In this document: positions 24,656-35,999 of the stretch, one piece after another | Layout: every line of letters starts with the position of its first letter | How positions within the stretch are numbered: position 1 is the stretch's first letter | Assembly (NCBI GenBank): GCA_947247005.1 | Contig: OX365955.1 | Span: 1,684,001-1,748,000, forward strand | DNA: 64,000 nucleotides | Direction of reading: 5' to 3' | Source of the DNA: Spisula solida | Lineage: Eukaryota; Mollusca; Bivalvia; Venerida; Mactridae | Notes under the pieces: model-generated | What the model saw: the letters and a program-made list of their open reading frames with translations, nothing else | Database searches by the model: none | What the model was told of the DNA's origin: nothing | Program-made: the position numbers and the translations under genes

Positions 24656-25091
24656 AAAAGCTGAAATGGGCTTCTTATTTCAATCACACAAATTGTACAA
24701 ATACTATGTATAATTGAGAACAGGTCACACAAATGTTACAAATACTATGTATAATTGAGAACAGGTTAAAGTTGCTATCGGGTCCAGCTTCTCTAAATCA
24801 TTGTATCCAAAATAAATGCACAAACTATAAGAAAAGTATATAATTTGACGATTGCCAGCCAATATAATTCTAACTTCCTCCGTAAACTCCGATGCCTGTG
24901 GAATTAAAACCAACGACCTGGTTACGATTTCATATTGGCCGACATTGTCATCAATCTTCTTCCACTTAACAACTGGCGCCAGTTCTTAAGAACTGGCGTT
25001 AGCGTTAAGAATTGGCCACATAACACAAAAAAAAACACACAAATATGATGTTTTTATGCTTTAAAATGATAAATTATAGTATTTCGGGTTT

Positions 25092-26039
25092 ATTATTCCA
25101 AGATAAAAGTTCAAAAACAACTGTAGACAGTAATCAATATTTAATTATATAATTGCCTTTTAGAATTAACAAACGAATATTACCCAATCATCATAGTAAT
25201 GCATAGTATTATACATATAGTAGATATAGACTTGCCTGATAAGCACATGTTAATAGATTTAATTAAAGTGGCATATAATGGCCATGTTGACTTGAACTCT
25301 AACTGGTAACGCTGTTAGAGTTAAACACGCTTTAAGGAAGGCAACAACCGAGGGCATGGATTCACGGATTATTTATCGAACCGTATATCAATTTACTGTA
25401 ACAAACTACCGAGATAAATATGTCGTACACCGTCATAAGATCGAGTACGCTCTAGGTACTCGAGTTGAAACATATCGGGACGTACGCTCCAAGTACCCCG
25501 TAATAAGACCGAGTACGCTCTAGGTACTCGAGTTGAAACATACCGGGACGTACGCTCCCAGTACCCCGTAATAAGACCGAGTACGCTCCAGGTACTCGAG
25601 TTGAAACATATCGGGACGTACGCTCCAAGTACCCCGTAATAAGATCGAGTACGCTCCAGGTACTCGAGATGAAAACTATATCGGGACGTACACTCCAGGT
25701 ACCCCGTAATAAGACCAGGTACGCTCGATGTACCGTATAAAAATCATGTCTACAGTAAATATGTATTTTAACCAAATGTGACTTATCTAAACAAATGAGA
25801 CCTTTTAAGATATGCCAGTTTTTTATTTGAGACAACGCTCGGACAAGTCTTAAATGCTCATAAAAAACTACAGTCAGATGACTGAATTTTGTAACCACAA
25901 GGACCTCAGCCACCACTGGTAACTCAGTAGAGACCGAGAGAAACCCCATGGAAATGCAAAATATATTTTATATTGAGTCAGTGTTAATAAACACATAGAT
26001 ATGCCCTCGGTTGCCTCCAATCGACAGAATTTTCCGCCA
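25092..26039. repeat. 948-bp direct repeat, copy 1
   Basis: Identical in length to 27253-28200. I found only three differences by eye (aattaaca/aattgaca, catcat/catctt, aaatgtgac/aaatctgac), so identity is about 99.7%. It contains the 68-bp subrepeats listed separately. The ORFs reading into it in both copies carry the same 165-residue translation and are repeat-derived. Confidence 0.93.
25439..25740. repeat. 68-bp tandem subrepeat, copy 1
   Basis: 'gatcgagtacgctctaggta' starts at 25439, with repeats at 25507, 25575, 25643 and a partial unit at 25713. Each unit contains two related sites, 'gagtacgctc' and 'gacgtacgctc', followed by 'ggtactcgag' or 'agtaccccg'. The same array lies at 27600-27900 in the second copy. 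Confidence 0.9.
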
Positions 26040-27037
26040 ACATGACAAATGTGAGTATGAAATACATGATGAAAGATCAACTAAAGTTGGAAAAGCAAGA
26101 ACATGTTTCAGGCAGGTAATATATCAAATTAAGTAGGGTCATTAAGCGAATACAGTACGGAGATATTGACACGATCTCAACCTTATGCATGAGTATACTA
26201 CAAGTATCAATTTTCGCTATCAAATCGTGCCCTATCTGACCTAAATTAATATTTTGTTTGTATTCCTACTCATGCCTAATTATGATACTTCCGCTTATGA
26301 ATATATATAACCTGAGATATAAATATAGACGATGAAATAAATCAGCTGTTAAAATACTAATTGAAGGTCAAGGATCGCGTCAATTTCTCCTCGCTATAAT
26401 AGGCGATTATTACGCCGTTAAACAGAGTTATGGTCACTGGTTGAATCACTAGTGTCATGCATCTTGCTGAATAATCTGTATACAAGTGTACTTTATGAAC
26501 GCATCATTGTCGGTGTCCTGTCTTTTCCTTGACGGAATCGAATAGAAACAACTTCACAACATTTATATTGACCTAATCAACACCAATATTAACATTACTA
26601 ACACTTCTGGTAATCGGTTCACGACAACATCTCCATCACTAGGAAGCACGTATTTAAGAATCACCTTGTACTGCAGACTTCTTATGAGTGGATTCGATGT
26701 GGCTTGGATACTGTCTGACGCCGGTGTTATCGTCTGGTTACCATATCGAAGCAGTGATGCGTATTTAATTCCCGATACATCAATCAATGTGACCATATTT
26801 CTGTTGTGACCCGCATATATGTGGTAGTGTAGGTGACGCAAATAACATCAAACTGGAAAAATAACAAACTGAACGGCAGAACAATGACTCGAATATAATG
26901 ATAATAGTAATGAATATATATATATATTTTTTAATAATGTTAAATCTAGCGGCTCTAGGCCGAATATGATATATTAGAATATTAACCGTGAGAAACAACA
27001 AATGGTTGATATTGTTGAAAGGGTGTGGTAGGGTGGG
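26040..27037 (-). other. first core of the composite element, with a coding-like block
   Basis: This 998-bp core is not shared with the second core. On the minus strand a frame from 26841 to 26563 reads smoothly, with segments such as 'VTLIDVSGIKYASLLRYG' and 'VILKYVLPSDGDVVVNRLPE', and has an 'aacag' acceptor-like sequence just before it. The composition and preserved CpGs look exon-like, but I cannot name the protein. It could be a captured host exon or a remnant of an element gene. A TA/T-run lies at 26917-26932. Confidence 0.4.
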
Positions 27038-27257
27038 TGCAACTTTCACCGTTGCTGTCGGACAAACAAGTGGTCATATACGTGGCAGAACTTGTGATAT
27101 TCACGCTCGGTGAATATCGGAGTCACGCGAGAGTAACCATGACAACCACATAGCGTCGCCGTGTATCAATTGACGGGCCGTGTGTATACACCCGGCAACC
27201 ACGTGAATTTTCCCGTAATAAATTAGATTAATTCATAGGTGAATTAATCTTCATTAT
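27038..27257. repeat. 220-bp direct repeat, copy 1
   Basis: Identical by eye to 32273-32492. It starts 'tgcaactttcaccgttgctg' and ends 'gaattaatcttcattat'. Its last bases ATTAT are shared with the first bases of the second 948-bp copy, giving a 5-bp overlap at the junction. Confidence 0.93.
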
Positions 27258-28200
27258 TCCAAGATAAAAGTTCAAAAACAACTGTAGACAGTAATCAATA
27301 TTTAATTATATAATTGCCTTTTAGAATTGACAAACGAATATTACCCAATCATCTTAGTAATGCATAGTATTATACATATAGTAGATATAGACTTGCCTGA
27401 TAAGCACATGTTAATAGATTTAATTAAAGTGGCATATAATGGCCATGTTGACTTGAACTCTAACTGGTAACGCTGTTAGAGTTAAACACGCTTTAAGGAA
27501 GGCAACAACCGAGGGCATGGATTCACGGATTATTTATCGAACCGTATATCAATTTACTGTAACAAACTACCGAGATAAATATGTCGTACACCGTCATAAG
27601 ATCGAGTACGCTCTAGGTACTCGAGTTGAAACATATCGGGACGTACGCTCCAAGTACCCCGTAATAAGACCGAGTACGCTCTAGGTACTCGAGTTGAAAC
27701 ATACCGGGACGTACGCTCCCAGTACCCCGTAATAAGACCGAGTACGCTCCAGGTACTCGAGTTGAAACATATCGGGACGTACGCTCCAAGTACCCCGTAA
27801 TAAGATCGAGTACGCTCCAGGTACTCGAGATGAAAACTATATCGGGACGTACACTCCAGGTACCCCGTAATAAGACCAGGTACGCTCGATGTACCGTATA
27901 AAAATCATGTCTACAGTAAATATGTATTTTAACCAAATCTGACTTATCTAAACAAATGAGACCTTTTAAGATATGCCAGTTTTTTATTTGAGACAACGCT
28001 CGGACAAGTCTTAAATGCTCATAAAAAACTACAGTCAGATGACTGAATTTTGTAACCACAAGGACCTCAGCCACCACTGGTAACTCAGTAGAGACCGAGA
28101 GAAACCCCATGGAAATGCAAAATATATTTTATATTGAGTCAGTGTTAATAAACACATAGATATGCCCTCGGTTGCCTCCAATCGACAGAATTTTCCGCCA
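27253..28200. repeat. 948-bp direct repeat, copy 2
   Basis: Second copy of 25092-26039, joined directly to the preceding 220-bp module by the ATTAT overlap and leading into a different core at 28201. It includes the 68-bp subrepeats at 27600-27900. Confidence 0.93.
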
Positions 28201-29857
28201 CGAAATGAAGAATAATATAATTTGGACATCTTTATTATTTTCATTTCCCCCAAAATTCTTATTTAAAGATTTAAATTGACTTCGCGAATTGCAGCAATTT
28301 AGAAATCCAAACCAGCGGCGGACAAGTGAATGTCGTCATCGCGGAACGATCACACTGTCTAAATGTCGATATTAACCGTTGTATGATAGCTACATTGCGT
28401 TTGACCAATCTTGTTAAATCGTTACGTTTTTAAACAGGCGTGTTCGCCCCGGTAACTCTAGGACGTACACCAACCCATATTATTTTAAACCACGAAAGGC
28501 TTGGCGAACGTACTTAACTGCCTGTAAGATCGTGAAAATGCAATGGGAGACGTTAATAAGCTCTCTCCCCTTAGTACTCTCTAAAACAAAAGTTGTCCTA
28601 TCTGCGGATTACTCTGCTTTTATCCCCGCTTTGTTTGTTAGCGTGGTAGTAAATAGGCTAAAAAATAGGCGTAAATTGGCACACGTGTCGTCTCTTTCCA
28701 TACGACTGATAAGCCCTATGCAGCATAGTGGTAAGACTAGTATAAAGGTGTTTCCTTTCAATTCTATTTTTATTGTGTGCAACCAAAATTGCCAATAAGG
28801 TACTGAATGCAACACAAAAATTTGATTTAGGTCGAGATTACAAACGCTTTAAGAAGGTACGCGCGCCTTTTATCCAAAGATCAAACATTTTTTATCATCC
28901 AAAAATGACCCCACGTCACGAGTCCCGTTATCGAGACACAGCTTTCAAACGACCTATCGTTGTAATACATTAATACTATCTAATTCTTACATTGATGACA
29001 CCAACATATTCATTTTAAAAGTGTTAGGTATTCTGTTCCTGTCTAATCAAAGAATTATGTCTTATATGGTAATTTGCATGAATAAACTTGGTTCGCATTT
29101 TGGAATGTAATACAACATGTATACTAATTTTTGAAAAATTCAAGTAAAACCATCGTTTAGGCAACGCCCGGTCATTTAGCGCTATTTATGTCTATTTCTC
29201 AATTATCCTTGTGAAAACCTAATCTATCTTTTTTCCGCTTCATTATTCACAGTAAGACATTGTCGCGCCAACGGAAAGAAACGTTCGGGCACCGTACTTT
29301 TCACAGTTCGGATTCATTTGGTTTTAATGCAGACGGTGGAAAAATGTTCCAATAACCCGTGGGAAATACTAGAAAACTGTATCGACGGAAACATTCATTC
29401 TCAACTCCCATATTAGAAAATATGAAACAAATGGATTGGCTGATGGCAGACGAAACGTGCTTAAAACTAGAGATCCAGAATGATATAAGTTGCTGTGAGC
29501 CAAATTTGATCGATGATCACGCCGATTAAAAATTTATGCATCGGTCTAAACTACCCGAACGTTTGTTAACATCGCAGCTAACGGAGAATCTGCGATCCGT
29601 GACGATTTCTTTTTGTATAGTACATAACATCAGCCCTACGTTCAAGGAAAGGAACCGGCAAACATGTTTAACAACGGTTTTTTGTCGATATAATCCTATA
29701 TCAATATAAATAAATCCTCGCGAGTTCTCGTTAGTATAGGAGAGACTATGTTTGGTATACAAAACGTTCGTGCCACCAGCTGGCTATTGGTGATTGTTTA
29801 TTCATCCAACAGATTGTCAGTCGGCATTTTGAATGAATACGGTTGATCTCCCCTATA

Positions 29858-30105
29858 AATCGATTACTTAGGTCGGTCACTTGTTCACATAAAGCTGTGT
29901 ACAAAAACATTGTAATTGCTCTGATTTATGTCTTATTTAATATATATTATGTTTATTAGCGTATACCTTTTTAGTGAATAATGTATTCGTTTTCACTGCC
30001 CTTTTCTCAAATTAAATTGTTTGAAACAGTAAAAATACAGTGCTATTATACTGCGATGCATGCATACAAGTGACATATCTGATCAAACGGTCTATACGAT
30101 GAGAA
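29858..30105. repeat. diverged direct repeat, copy 1 of 2
   Basis: 'taggtcggtcacttgtt', 'aatatatattat', 'gaataatgtatt', 'ttttcact' and 'cccttttctc' occur here and, in the same order, at 30825-31070. The copies are roughly 80% alike by eye and 965 bp apart, so this duplication is much older than the 948-bp one. Confidence 0.75.
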
Positions 30106-30443
30106 TGTTTGGATAAGTTAAATAACAACTCTGATATGGCAACGTATCCGCACGGACATTTAAGGATTCCGTGTTAAATTATCTTAGTTGTAGGACAAAA
30201 ATATCGCGAAATTGTCTAGCCGACACTAAATTCTGAAAAGCGTGCCCCCACGATGTTCAGTATAAATAAACCAAAAAGCCGTGAGTAATATCTAATACTG
30301 TGCAACGGATATTATTTGTGTTAATCTATTATACTATTCGCTAATTGAGTTCCTCGGAACCACCTCCAGTCCTTACTAGCGGACTTGCACATTAAAATTA
30401 AAATAATGTCCGAACTGCACACTCACTTGACCACCTGGTATCA

Positions 30444-30701
30444 GCGCTGTCGGAAAGAAGTATGTGATACTAAAAAGCAGCGATACCCTACTCTCCGAAT
30501 ATTCTCTACTATGTGGATGTTAAACGTGTCTTCCAGTACCGAGACATGTGCATCTGGTTTACCTACCAGTTTATGTCAAATGTTCGAACCTCTAAATACC
30601 AGCCGATATCCACCCATCCGCCGTGCCGACAATTCAGCGCGCGTTAATAATACACTCGATGTTACCAGTACCGACATTTGAGAAATATACTTCACGCAAA
30701 T
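30444..30701 (-). pseudogene. coding-like block, unknown protein, one internal stop
   Basis: On the minus strand 86 codons lie between a TAG (30702-30704) and a TGA (30441-30443), broken only by one TGA at 30576-30578. The two halves read 'RMGGYRLVFRGSNI' and 'KLVGKPDAHVSVLEDTF' followed by 'NIHIVENIRRVGY'. Balanced composition and many CpG codons make it look like a decayed exon, but I do not recognise the family. It may be a captured host gene piece in the transposon core. Confidence 0.3.
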
Positions 30702-30824
30702 CTAATGTGATTTACGATAGTATTCGTGACAAGGATTAAATGTGTAGACGAACAACCACGCATTACCGCAAAGATGTTTTTGACTTCGTTAAAACAACAC
30801 ACCCAATTATACCCGACGTATAAA

Positions 30825-31070
30825 TGGATTATTTAGGTCGGTCACTTGTTTACATAAATTATGAACATAAACATTGCAATTTATTTTATTAAAGTATTAT
30901 TTCAATATATATTATATGTATAAGTATGCACCTTAATGAATAATGTATTGGTTTTCACTTCCCTTTTCTCCAATTAAAATGTTTAAAACATTAAAACTAC
31001 AATGTTATTATATTGCAATGTTTGTATACAAGTGGCAGACCTAATTAAACGGACTGTATAGGCAGTCATA
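30825..31070. repeat. diverged direct repeat, copy 2 of 2
   Basis: Partner of 29858-30105; same order of conserved phrases with many substitutions. Confidence 0.75.
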
Positions 31071-31112
31071 ATTAAGTCAGGTGTTCAAGTCGATGTGGCG
31101 ATTCGCTCCTGG

Positions 31113-31114
<2 letters not shown>

Positions 31115-31144
<30 letters not shown>
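31115..31144. repeat. TA dinucleotide microsatellite
   Basis: About 15 uninterrupted TA units. Confidence 0.95.
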
Positions 31145-32272
31145 CAAATTCTTTCAAGACAATAAAAACAAAGTACCAGTGTGTAACTAAATAAATGGAT
31201 TATGCATAATTTTGTTATATGAACTTATTCGAATACGGTATACTAAATAAACACATTGATTTTTTCAGTGGTGATAGATACCCCAACATAAAAGCATGCC
31301 TCTCCTTTTCAAAAGACGAGTCCGTGTTTAGATAACCAAAGTTAAATGATTTATACCTATACAGTGTCATGTTTCACATGATTTCTGCGTTTGTTTTGAC
31401 AAGAGACATAGAAGGCACCTGCGGACTTATACCCAAAAGCATCCCGTGACGGTTCACGACCTTCAGTCAACATTCTTCTACTATTCAAACCTGTTTAACA
31501 ACTTTAATCATAGGCATACAATACACAATTGTATTTTAGATATATATACAATACTGCCTAGTATCCACCTTTATTCATTTTATTAGAAGAACAGTATTGA
31601 CGTATTCGCCCTGTTTAAAACAAGCGGTACATGTAAAAACCGAGTATAAACCAAATGACTGTACTCATTATGATACCATACAACTCAACGTGTACTCATT
31701 ATTGTAATTGAAACATCCGGTGATTTTCCATCACTGTACTCATTATTGCCATACTATACAATTCAACGTGTACTCATTATTGCGAGAACCGAAAGTTGTC
31801 TCGTTTATACACTGTGGTAAATTTATGTCGTCTGAGCGACCCGTGTCAGCTCGTGCACGCCATGCACTATATAACAACATTTTGAGCTTCATTACATGTA
31901 AACATAAGCACTTGTTTACTTTACAGGTAGACATGTACCGCTATATGACAGCAACCTTTCGTCAACATTTACAAGGGGCTGGGTCTGAGCAACGCCAGCA
32001 TAGACGACGTACTATTTAAATAATGAGCCTCAAAGGAACCAGTATTGGTGTACTGCTAACACCAACTTTAACATGCTCTTGCCCAGCATGAAATGAAATT
32101 TCCCAAATTATTTCATCAAATTCAATAATATTATTACCTCAACTAGGCTCAGTTCCGTCGTCTAACGCTGGACTCGTTCTCTGTGACCCACGCCATATGC
32201 CCCATTTCCTCATTTGACACTAACCGGCATACTACGGTTAATACAAGCTATTTTAGTCAGCTCAAATAATAA

Positions 32273-32492
32273 TGCAACTTTCACCGTTGCTGTCGGACAA
32301 ACAAGTGGTCATATACGTGGCAGAACTTGTGATATTCACGCTCGGTGAATATCGGAGTCACGCGAGAGTAACCATGACAACCACATAGCGTCGCCGTGTA
32401 TCAATTGACGGGCCGTGTGTATACACCCGGCAACCACGTGAATTTTCCCGTAATAAATTAGATTAATTCATAGGTGAATTAATCTTCATTAT
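32273..32492. repeat. 220-bp direct repeat, copy 2
   Basis: Identical by eye to 27038-27257, but here it is followed by the right terminal inverted repeat region rather than by a 948-bp module. Confidence 0.93.
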
Positions 32493-32661
32493 GTGAGTTT
32501 ATGAACAATTGGAATGATAAAACATAAAGATATCATTTATAATTTTAAAGCATAAAAACTTCATATTCGTGTTTGGTTTGTGATTTATTGGGCCAGTTCT
32601 TAAAGCTAGCGCCAGTTCTTAAGAACTGTAGCCAGTTCTTTTAGCGCACAATTTAAATATT

Positions 32662-32686
32662 TTATGACCCCCGGGGTCATAAAATA
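32662..32686 (-). other. candidate Helentron 3' terminal hairpin
   Basis: Two perfect 12-base arms, 'ttttatgacccc' and 'ggggtcataaaa', flank a single C. Rolling-circle transposons of this class end in a short GC-containing hairpin near the 3' terminus, and this lies downstream of the last coding domain in the right orientation. It also lies only about 24 bp from the right end of the neighbouring TIR element. Confidence 0.45.
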
Positions 32687-33104
32687 AATTCGATTTTTAT
32701 ATTAATTGTATTTTAACAATTCCATCACTTCTGGATGAAAGCATAGCGTCCACGGCCAAATAGTAATGCATTTTAATAATTGCAAATATAGTTTTTGGCC
32801 TACTTTATGGTGATTTTTAACCCTAATGCACCTTTAAGGGGCAGTTTTTTGTTTTGTTTATTTCTTTTAAATGTAACAGTTGTACATCTATCTCATGAAA
32901 ATAACAAAAGCTGTGTTATAAGCAGAACTTGTACTGAGAGTTTTATTATAAGTCGTCTGGAGGAGGTTGGCGATAGATAGACATGTTTGCAGCTTAAATG
33001 GTGGCCAACCATATGAATAAAACCACCTTGCACAAATCCAACCTTAATTAATGAGGTTGATTTTGAGCTCTTATTTTCAAGCAGGTGTTTATCTTAAGTA
33101 GCTT

Positions 33105-33932
33105 TCATGTGCAAAAAGACAATTTGTGATCTGACCAATAGGTTTCACAAGTTCCAACTGCACCATCAACATTTGGTAAATGAACATTAGTAAATACCAA
33201 ATCAAGTGTTGACAAATGATCTTTGGTACATTCATGTATAAGCATTTGGCACGAAAACATATCACTTAAAACATTAACAGCGTTATGTTTTAGCGAACCA
33301 TCAATATTGAAGTCTCCAAGTATCATCACTGACTTTGATGGGTTCAAATAAGGCACAAGTTCCTGGTTTAGGCAAGAAAAAAGTTGTTTGTCAGACATTC
33401 GTGGAGACTTGTACAAAACAATAACCTGTGCTTCAATCAAAGAATGTCTGGCAGTTATCATGATGAATTCTAATAAATCTGAACTATACTTTCTATCCTC
33501 TGTTATAATGATATCATCTTTGACATATATTGCTAATCCATGAGGAGGTATTTTGCAAAAATTGCTTCCAATTTGGTCATTTCGAATCAACGAATAGCCT
33601 TCTATTGCATAGTCACAATCATTATCCGACCGATGTAGCCGTGTTTCTGCTAATCCAAAGATATGGGTCGACAACAGATTTTTGTCATGTTTCACATCAT
33701 CAAAATGAAGATTTAAGGACCTACAGTTGTTGAAAGCAACTTTGAACTGAGAGAATGTGTCTATCATTTCTAATGAAGTATCACATAGTTCAAGCATTGA
33801 TGTATCCTGCAATCGCTGCATTTCAGTCTTAACTTGTTCATCAACATGTAATGCTTTTTCATTTAAGTTGCGAATCTGAAGATTTTGAATAGACCTAACT
33901 CTGCTTAATGCAACATAATGTAAATGTGGCAC
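33105..33932 (-). pseudogene. Helentron C-terminus: helicase motif VI plus EEP endonuclease
   Basis: The fragment opens with 'PHLHYVALSRVRSIQNLQI', helicase motif VI of PIF1-type enzymes, then runs into an endonuclease/exonuclease/phosphatase fold: 'FNNCRSL' (metal-binding Asn), 'IFGLAETR' (catalytic Glu), 'MILGDFNID' (Asp/Asn), 'STLDLVFTN' and 'YWSDHKLSF' (Asp-His) in the expected order, about 205 residues. The TGA at its end looks native. A C-terminal EEP domain distinguishes Helentrons from canonical Helitrons; it is thought to act as a nuclease in transposition. It is in the same frame as the fragment upstream and separated from it only by a TAA (33948-33950). Confidence 0.85.
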
Positions 33933-33947
33933 TTTACGAGTTTTGCG

Positions 33948-34493
33948 TTATGACAGGTCAATGACAACTTTTTCAAGAGTACTATCCTGGGCTCTGTGTA
34001 CAGATCGTCCTGCCGAAGGTTGCAAAGGAAACTGGACTCTTTGAAATGTCTTTCTGTTGTATGTAAATGATTTTTCTACATCACAAATGGGAGTCCAGTT
34101 AGCATCAATAGTGTAATGATACAATCCCCTGTTTTTGTATTTGATTCTTGTTTCCATTCCTGCTTTTTTGTCATCAAATTGAACCCAGATTATGCTTGGC
34201 CGTCTTGTGGTTTGTAGTTTATACTCAATGAGTTTAACTACACATGATGCACCATTAGCTAAGCCATCTTCTGTTTTTATGTTTATTGTTAAATCATATA
34301 TCATGTCAACAACAACAGTCAAAGAACAATGTAAATTTGCTGTTTGGTTAGGATCTGTGACATTCTTGAGATTTGTAAGGGCACAGTCTATCTTATCTTT
34401 AGATATCTTTGGTGAGACATAGCCGTCCAAACATGGTATAACAACCTTTTCTGTCAACATATTCTTGATAGTTTCATCATTAAACACATACAT
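33948..34493 (-). pseudogene. Helentron PIF1-like helicase, C-terminal half
   Basis: About 180 residues with 'TEDGLANGASCVVKLIEYK' (PIF1 C-terminal segment), 'RRPSIIWVQFDD' and 'FPLQPSAGRSVHRAQDSTL' (motif V region; the usual Gly after AQ is Asp here). The frame ends 'VVIDLS' followed by TAA; the same frame then resumes with the motif VI fragment, so the break is one nonsense codon. Upstream it is out of frame with the Walker A piece, and motifs Ia to IV are missing, implying an internal deletion of several hundred bases. The helicase would unwind DNA during rolling-circle transposition; this copy cannot. Confidence 0.85.
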
Positions 34494-34500
34494 AAAAAAG

Positions 34501-34639
34501 CATCCTCTCCTTCTTTCAGATTTAGTATTCTAAACAGAGTTTGATACAATGCTCAAATAACAAGACTTTTTCCAACTCCAGCTCCACCAGAAAGAAATAC
34601 ATTTAAAGGTGCATCTTTTGTTTTAATACAGTGAACCAC
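34501..34639 (-). pseudogene. Helentron helicase Walker A fragment
   Basis: Too short to stand out as an ORF, but reading from 34639 down gives 'VVHCIKTKDAPLNVFLSGG' and then 'AGVGKSLVI', a classical Walker A (GGAGVGKS at 34565-34588), followed by a TGA at 34553-34555 where Arg is usual (CGA to TGA, a CpG transition), then 'ALYQTLFRILNLKEGED'. The next bases enter the C-terminal fragment in another frame, marking the internal deletion. The 5' end of this piece is the exact continuation of the Rep frame that stops at 40967. Confidence 0.85.
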
Positions 34640-34969
34640 ATGTAGGCCATTGTATCTAGATACAAATATGGGGTAAGGTAGACAAAATTGCAAAAGTTTT
34701 GTTACAGGTGGCAAAAGTACCAGACATGTATGTATTAATACGTGTTAAAACCCGCAATCATGGAAATGGGGGGAAAGTGACCAAATCAAGATGGCCGCCA
34801 AGATGGCCGCCGTTTCAATATATTGCTTTGTATTGGCAAAATCTAGGCAATTATTGAGCGTAAAGAGCTCAAGATAATATGTAATTTTTGTACTAGAATG
34901 TTTTACAAATTATATGTCTAACAAATTATATAATACATTTCACTATTATAGACGTATTGTTACCAAAAG

Positions 34970-35960
34970 GAGGCCCGAAAGGGGTATTTTGAGAAAAATG
35001 TATCATAAAATAAAAACAGGTTTGTATACTTATTCCAGTATTCCATATGGCTGAACAAGACACTTATAAAATGCATTTCAGATGATCTAACAATGTTTTT
35101 TACATAATTTAATCATTTAAAAGAACTACTTATCAGTCAATTGAGGCCCTAATTTGGATATACTCAATCATGAAAAAGTAGATAAAGTTAGCGTTATCAC
35201 GGTTTTATCGGTTAGACATATAGCTGGTATCTGAAATGTAGAACAAACGATCTGTAGCAGTGATTTATATTTGTTTAATGTGCAAATTCAACAGATAGAT
35301 ACTTAAGTAAGAGTTCAATGTGAAATTGAGGCCCAAATAGGCGTAAAACCAAAGCTTATTCCCGTTATAAGGTACAATAGAAAATAGCTAAATCATTAAT
35401 GTAATACACGATAACAATAAATAGCTATATACATGTAACTTTAATAAATAGTGATCTGAGTAGCACGAATATACATCAAATATCCTATTAAGATTGAGGC
35501 CGTAATAGGGGTATCTAAAAAGGGAAAAATAAAATGAAATCCATTAGTAGAGAGGTATTGTTAAAATATATTTTCTTAAAGTTTTAATTGAAGGAACTCG
35601 GTAACCCAAGTTCATACTGTGTTAAATATTGGCATTTGAGCTATTTCACATTTTAATAGTTAATATGTACACGAGGCCCCGCTTGAGGTACTTAAACAAC
35701 ATATGAAGTACATTGCTAGGCAAATGTAGTAAATACATAATTTAAAGTAAACTTAAATAAAAATATTGTATGTGTTTCAATATTAACCACGACTAAATTA
35801 CTGTATTACATGTGAAGATATTTAGAGTACAACAATGAATACAACATACTTGCAATTGATCTAAGCATACTCAAAACACCATAATGATTATCCTTAGTTT
35901 ACATTGTATTATTTAAGTAAAAAATGTAAAAGAGCAATGAAATGCATCGAGGCCGCATTC
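34970..35960. repeat. degenerate ~175-bp periodic 'gaggcc' motif
   Basis: 'gaggcc(c)' followed by a short 'aa(t)aggg'-like tail occurs at 34970, 35143, 35328, 35496, 35673 and 35949. Spacings are 173, 185, 168, 177 and 276 bp. The sequence between is A+T-rich and poorly conserved, so this is an old tandem array. Confidence 0.5.
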
Positions 35961-35999
35961 CCCTCTTTTATTCTGAAAGGGGCATGTGTTCATTTTGTA

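Larger units (their letters stand above)
28201..32272. other. second core of the composite element (4.07 kb)
   Basis: This core sits between 948-bp copy 2 and 220-bp copy 2 and has no visible homology to the first core. It holds a diverged ~250-bp direct repeat pair, a TA microsatellite and a coding-like block, listed separately. ORFs at 28532-28973, 29526-29762 and 31708-32019 are unrecognised. CpG is frequent in 28260-30700. Confidence 0.5.
24972..32638. mobile_element. 7.7-kb composite element with ~107-bp terminal inverted repeats
   Basis: The left arm (24972-25077) and right arm (32533-32638) are inverted copies: both contain 'agttcttaagaactggc' near the outer end and 'tttttatgctttaaaat' at the inner end. 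Each arm is itself rich in the 8-mer GAACTGGC/GCCAGTTC in alternating orientation, like clustered transposase binding sites. Between them lie two 948-bp direct repeats, two 220-bp direct repeats and two different cores. No transposase is recognisable. The flanks (CTTAAC and CTTTTAGC) do not give a clean target duplication. CpG is visibly more frequent here than in surrounding DNA. Confidence 0.65.

Noticed and set aside
25452..25949. 165-aa ORF (and its twin at 27613-28110) as a conserved protein
   Set aside because: Identity between the twins comes from the recent DNA duplication; the translation includes the 68-bp tandem repeat and has no recognisable domain.
25092..28200. The 948-bp direct repeats as LTRs of a retrotransposon
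   Set aside because: The termini are not TG...CA, no primer-binding site, polypurine tract, gag or pol is present in the ~1.2 kb between them, and there is no flanking duplication.
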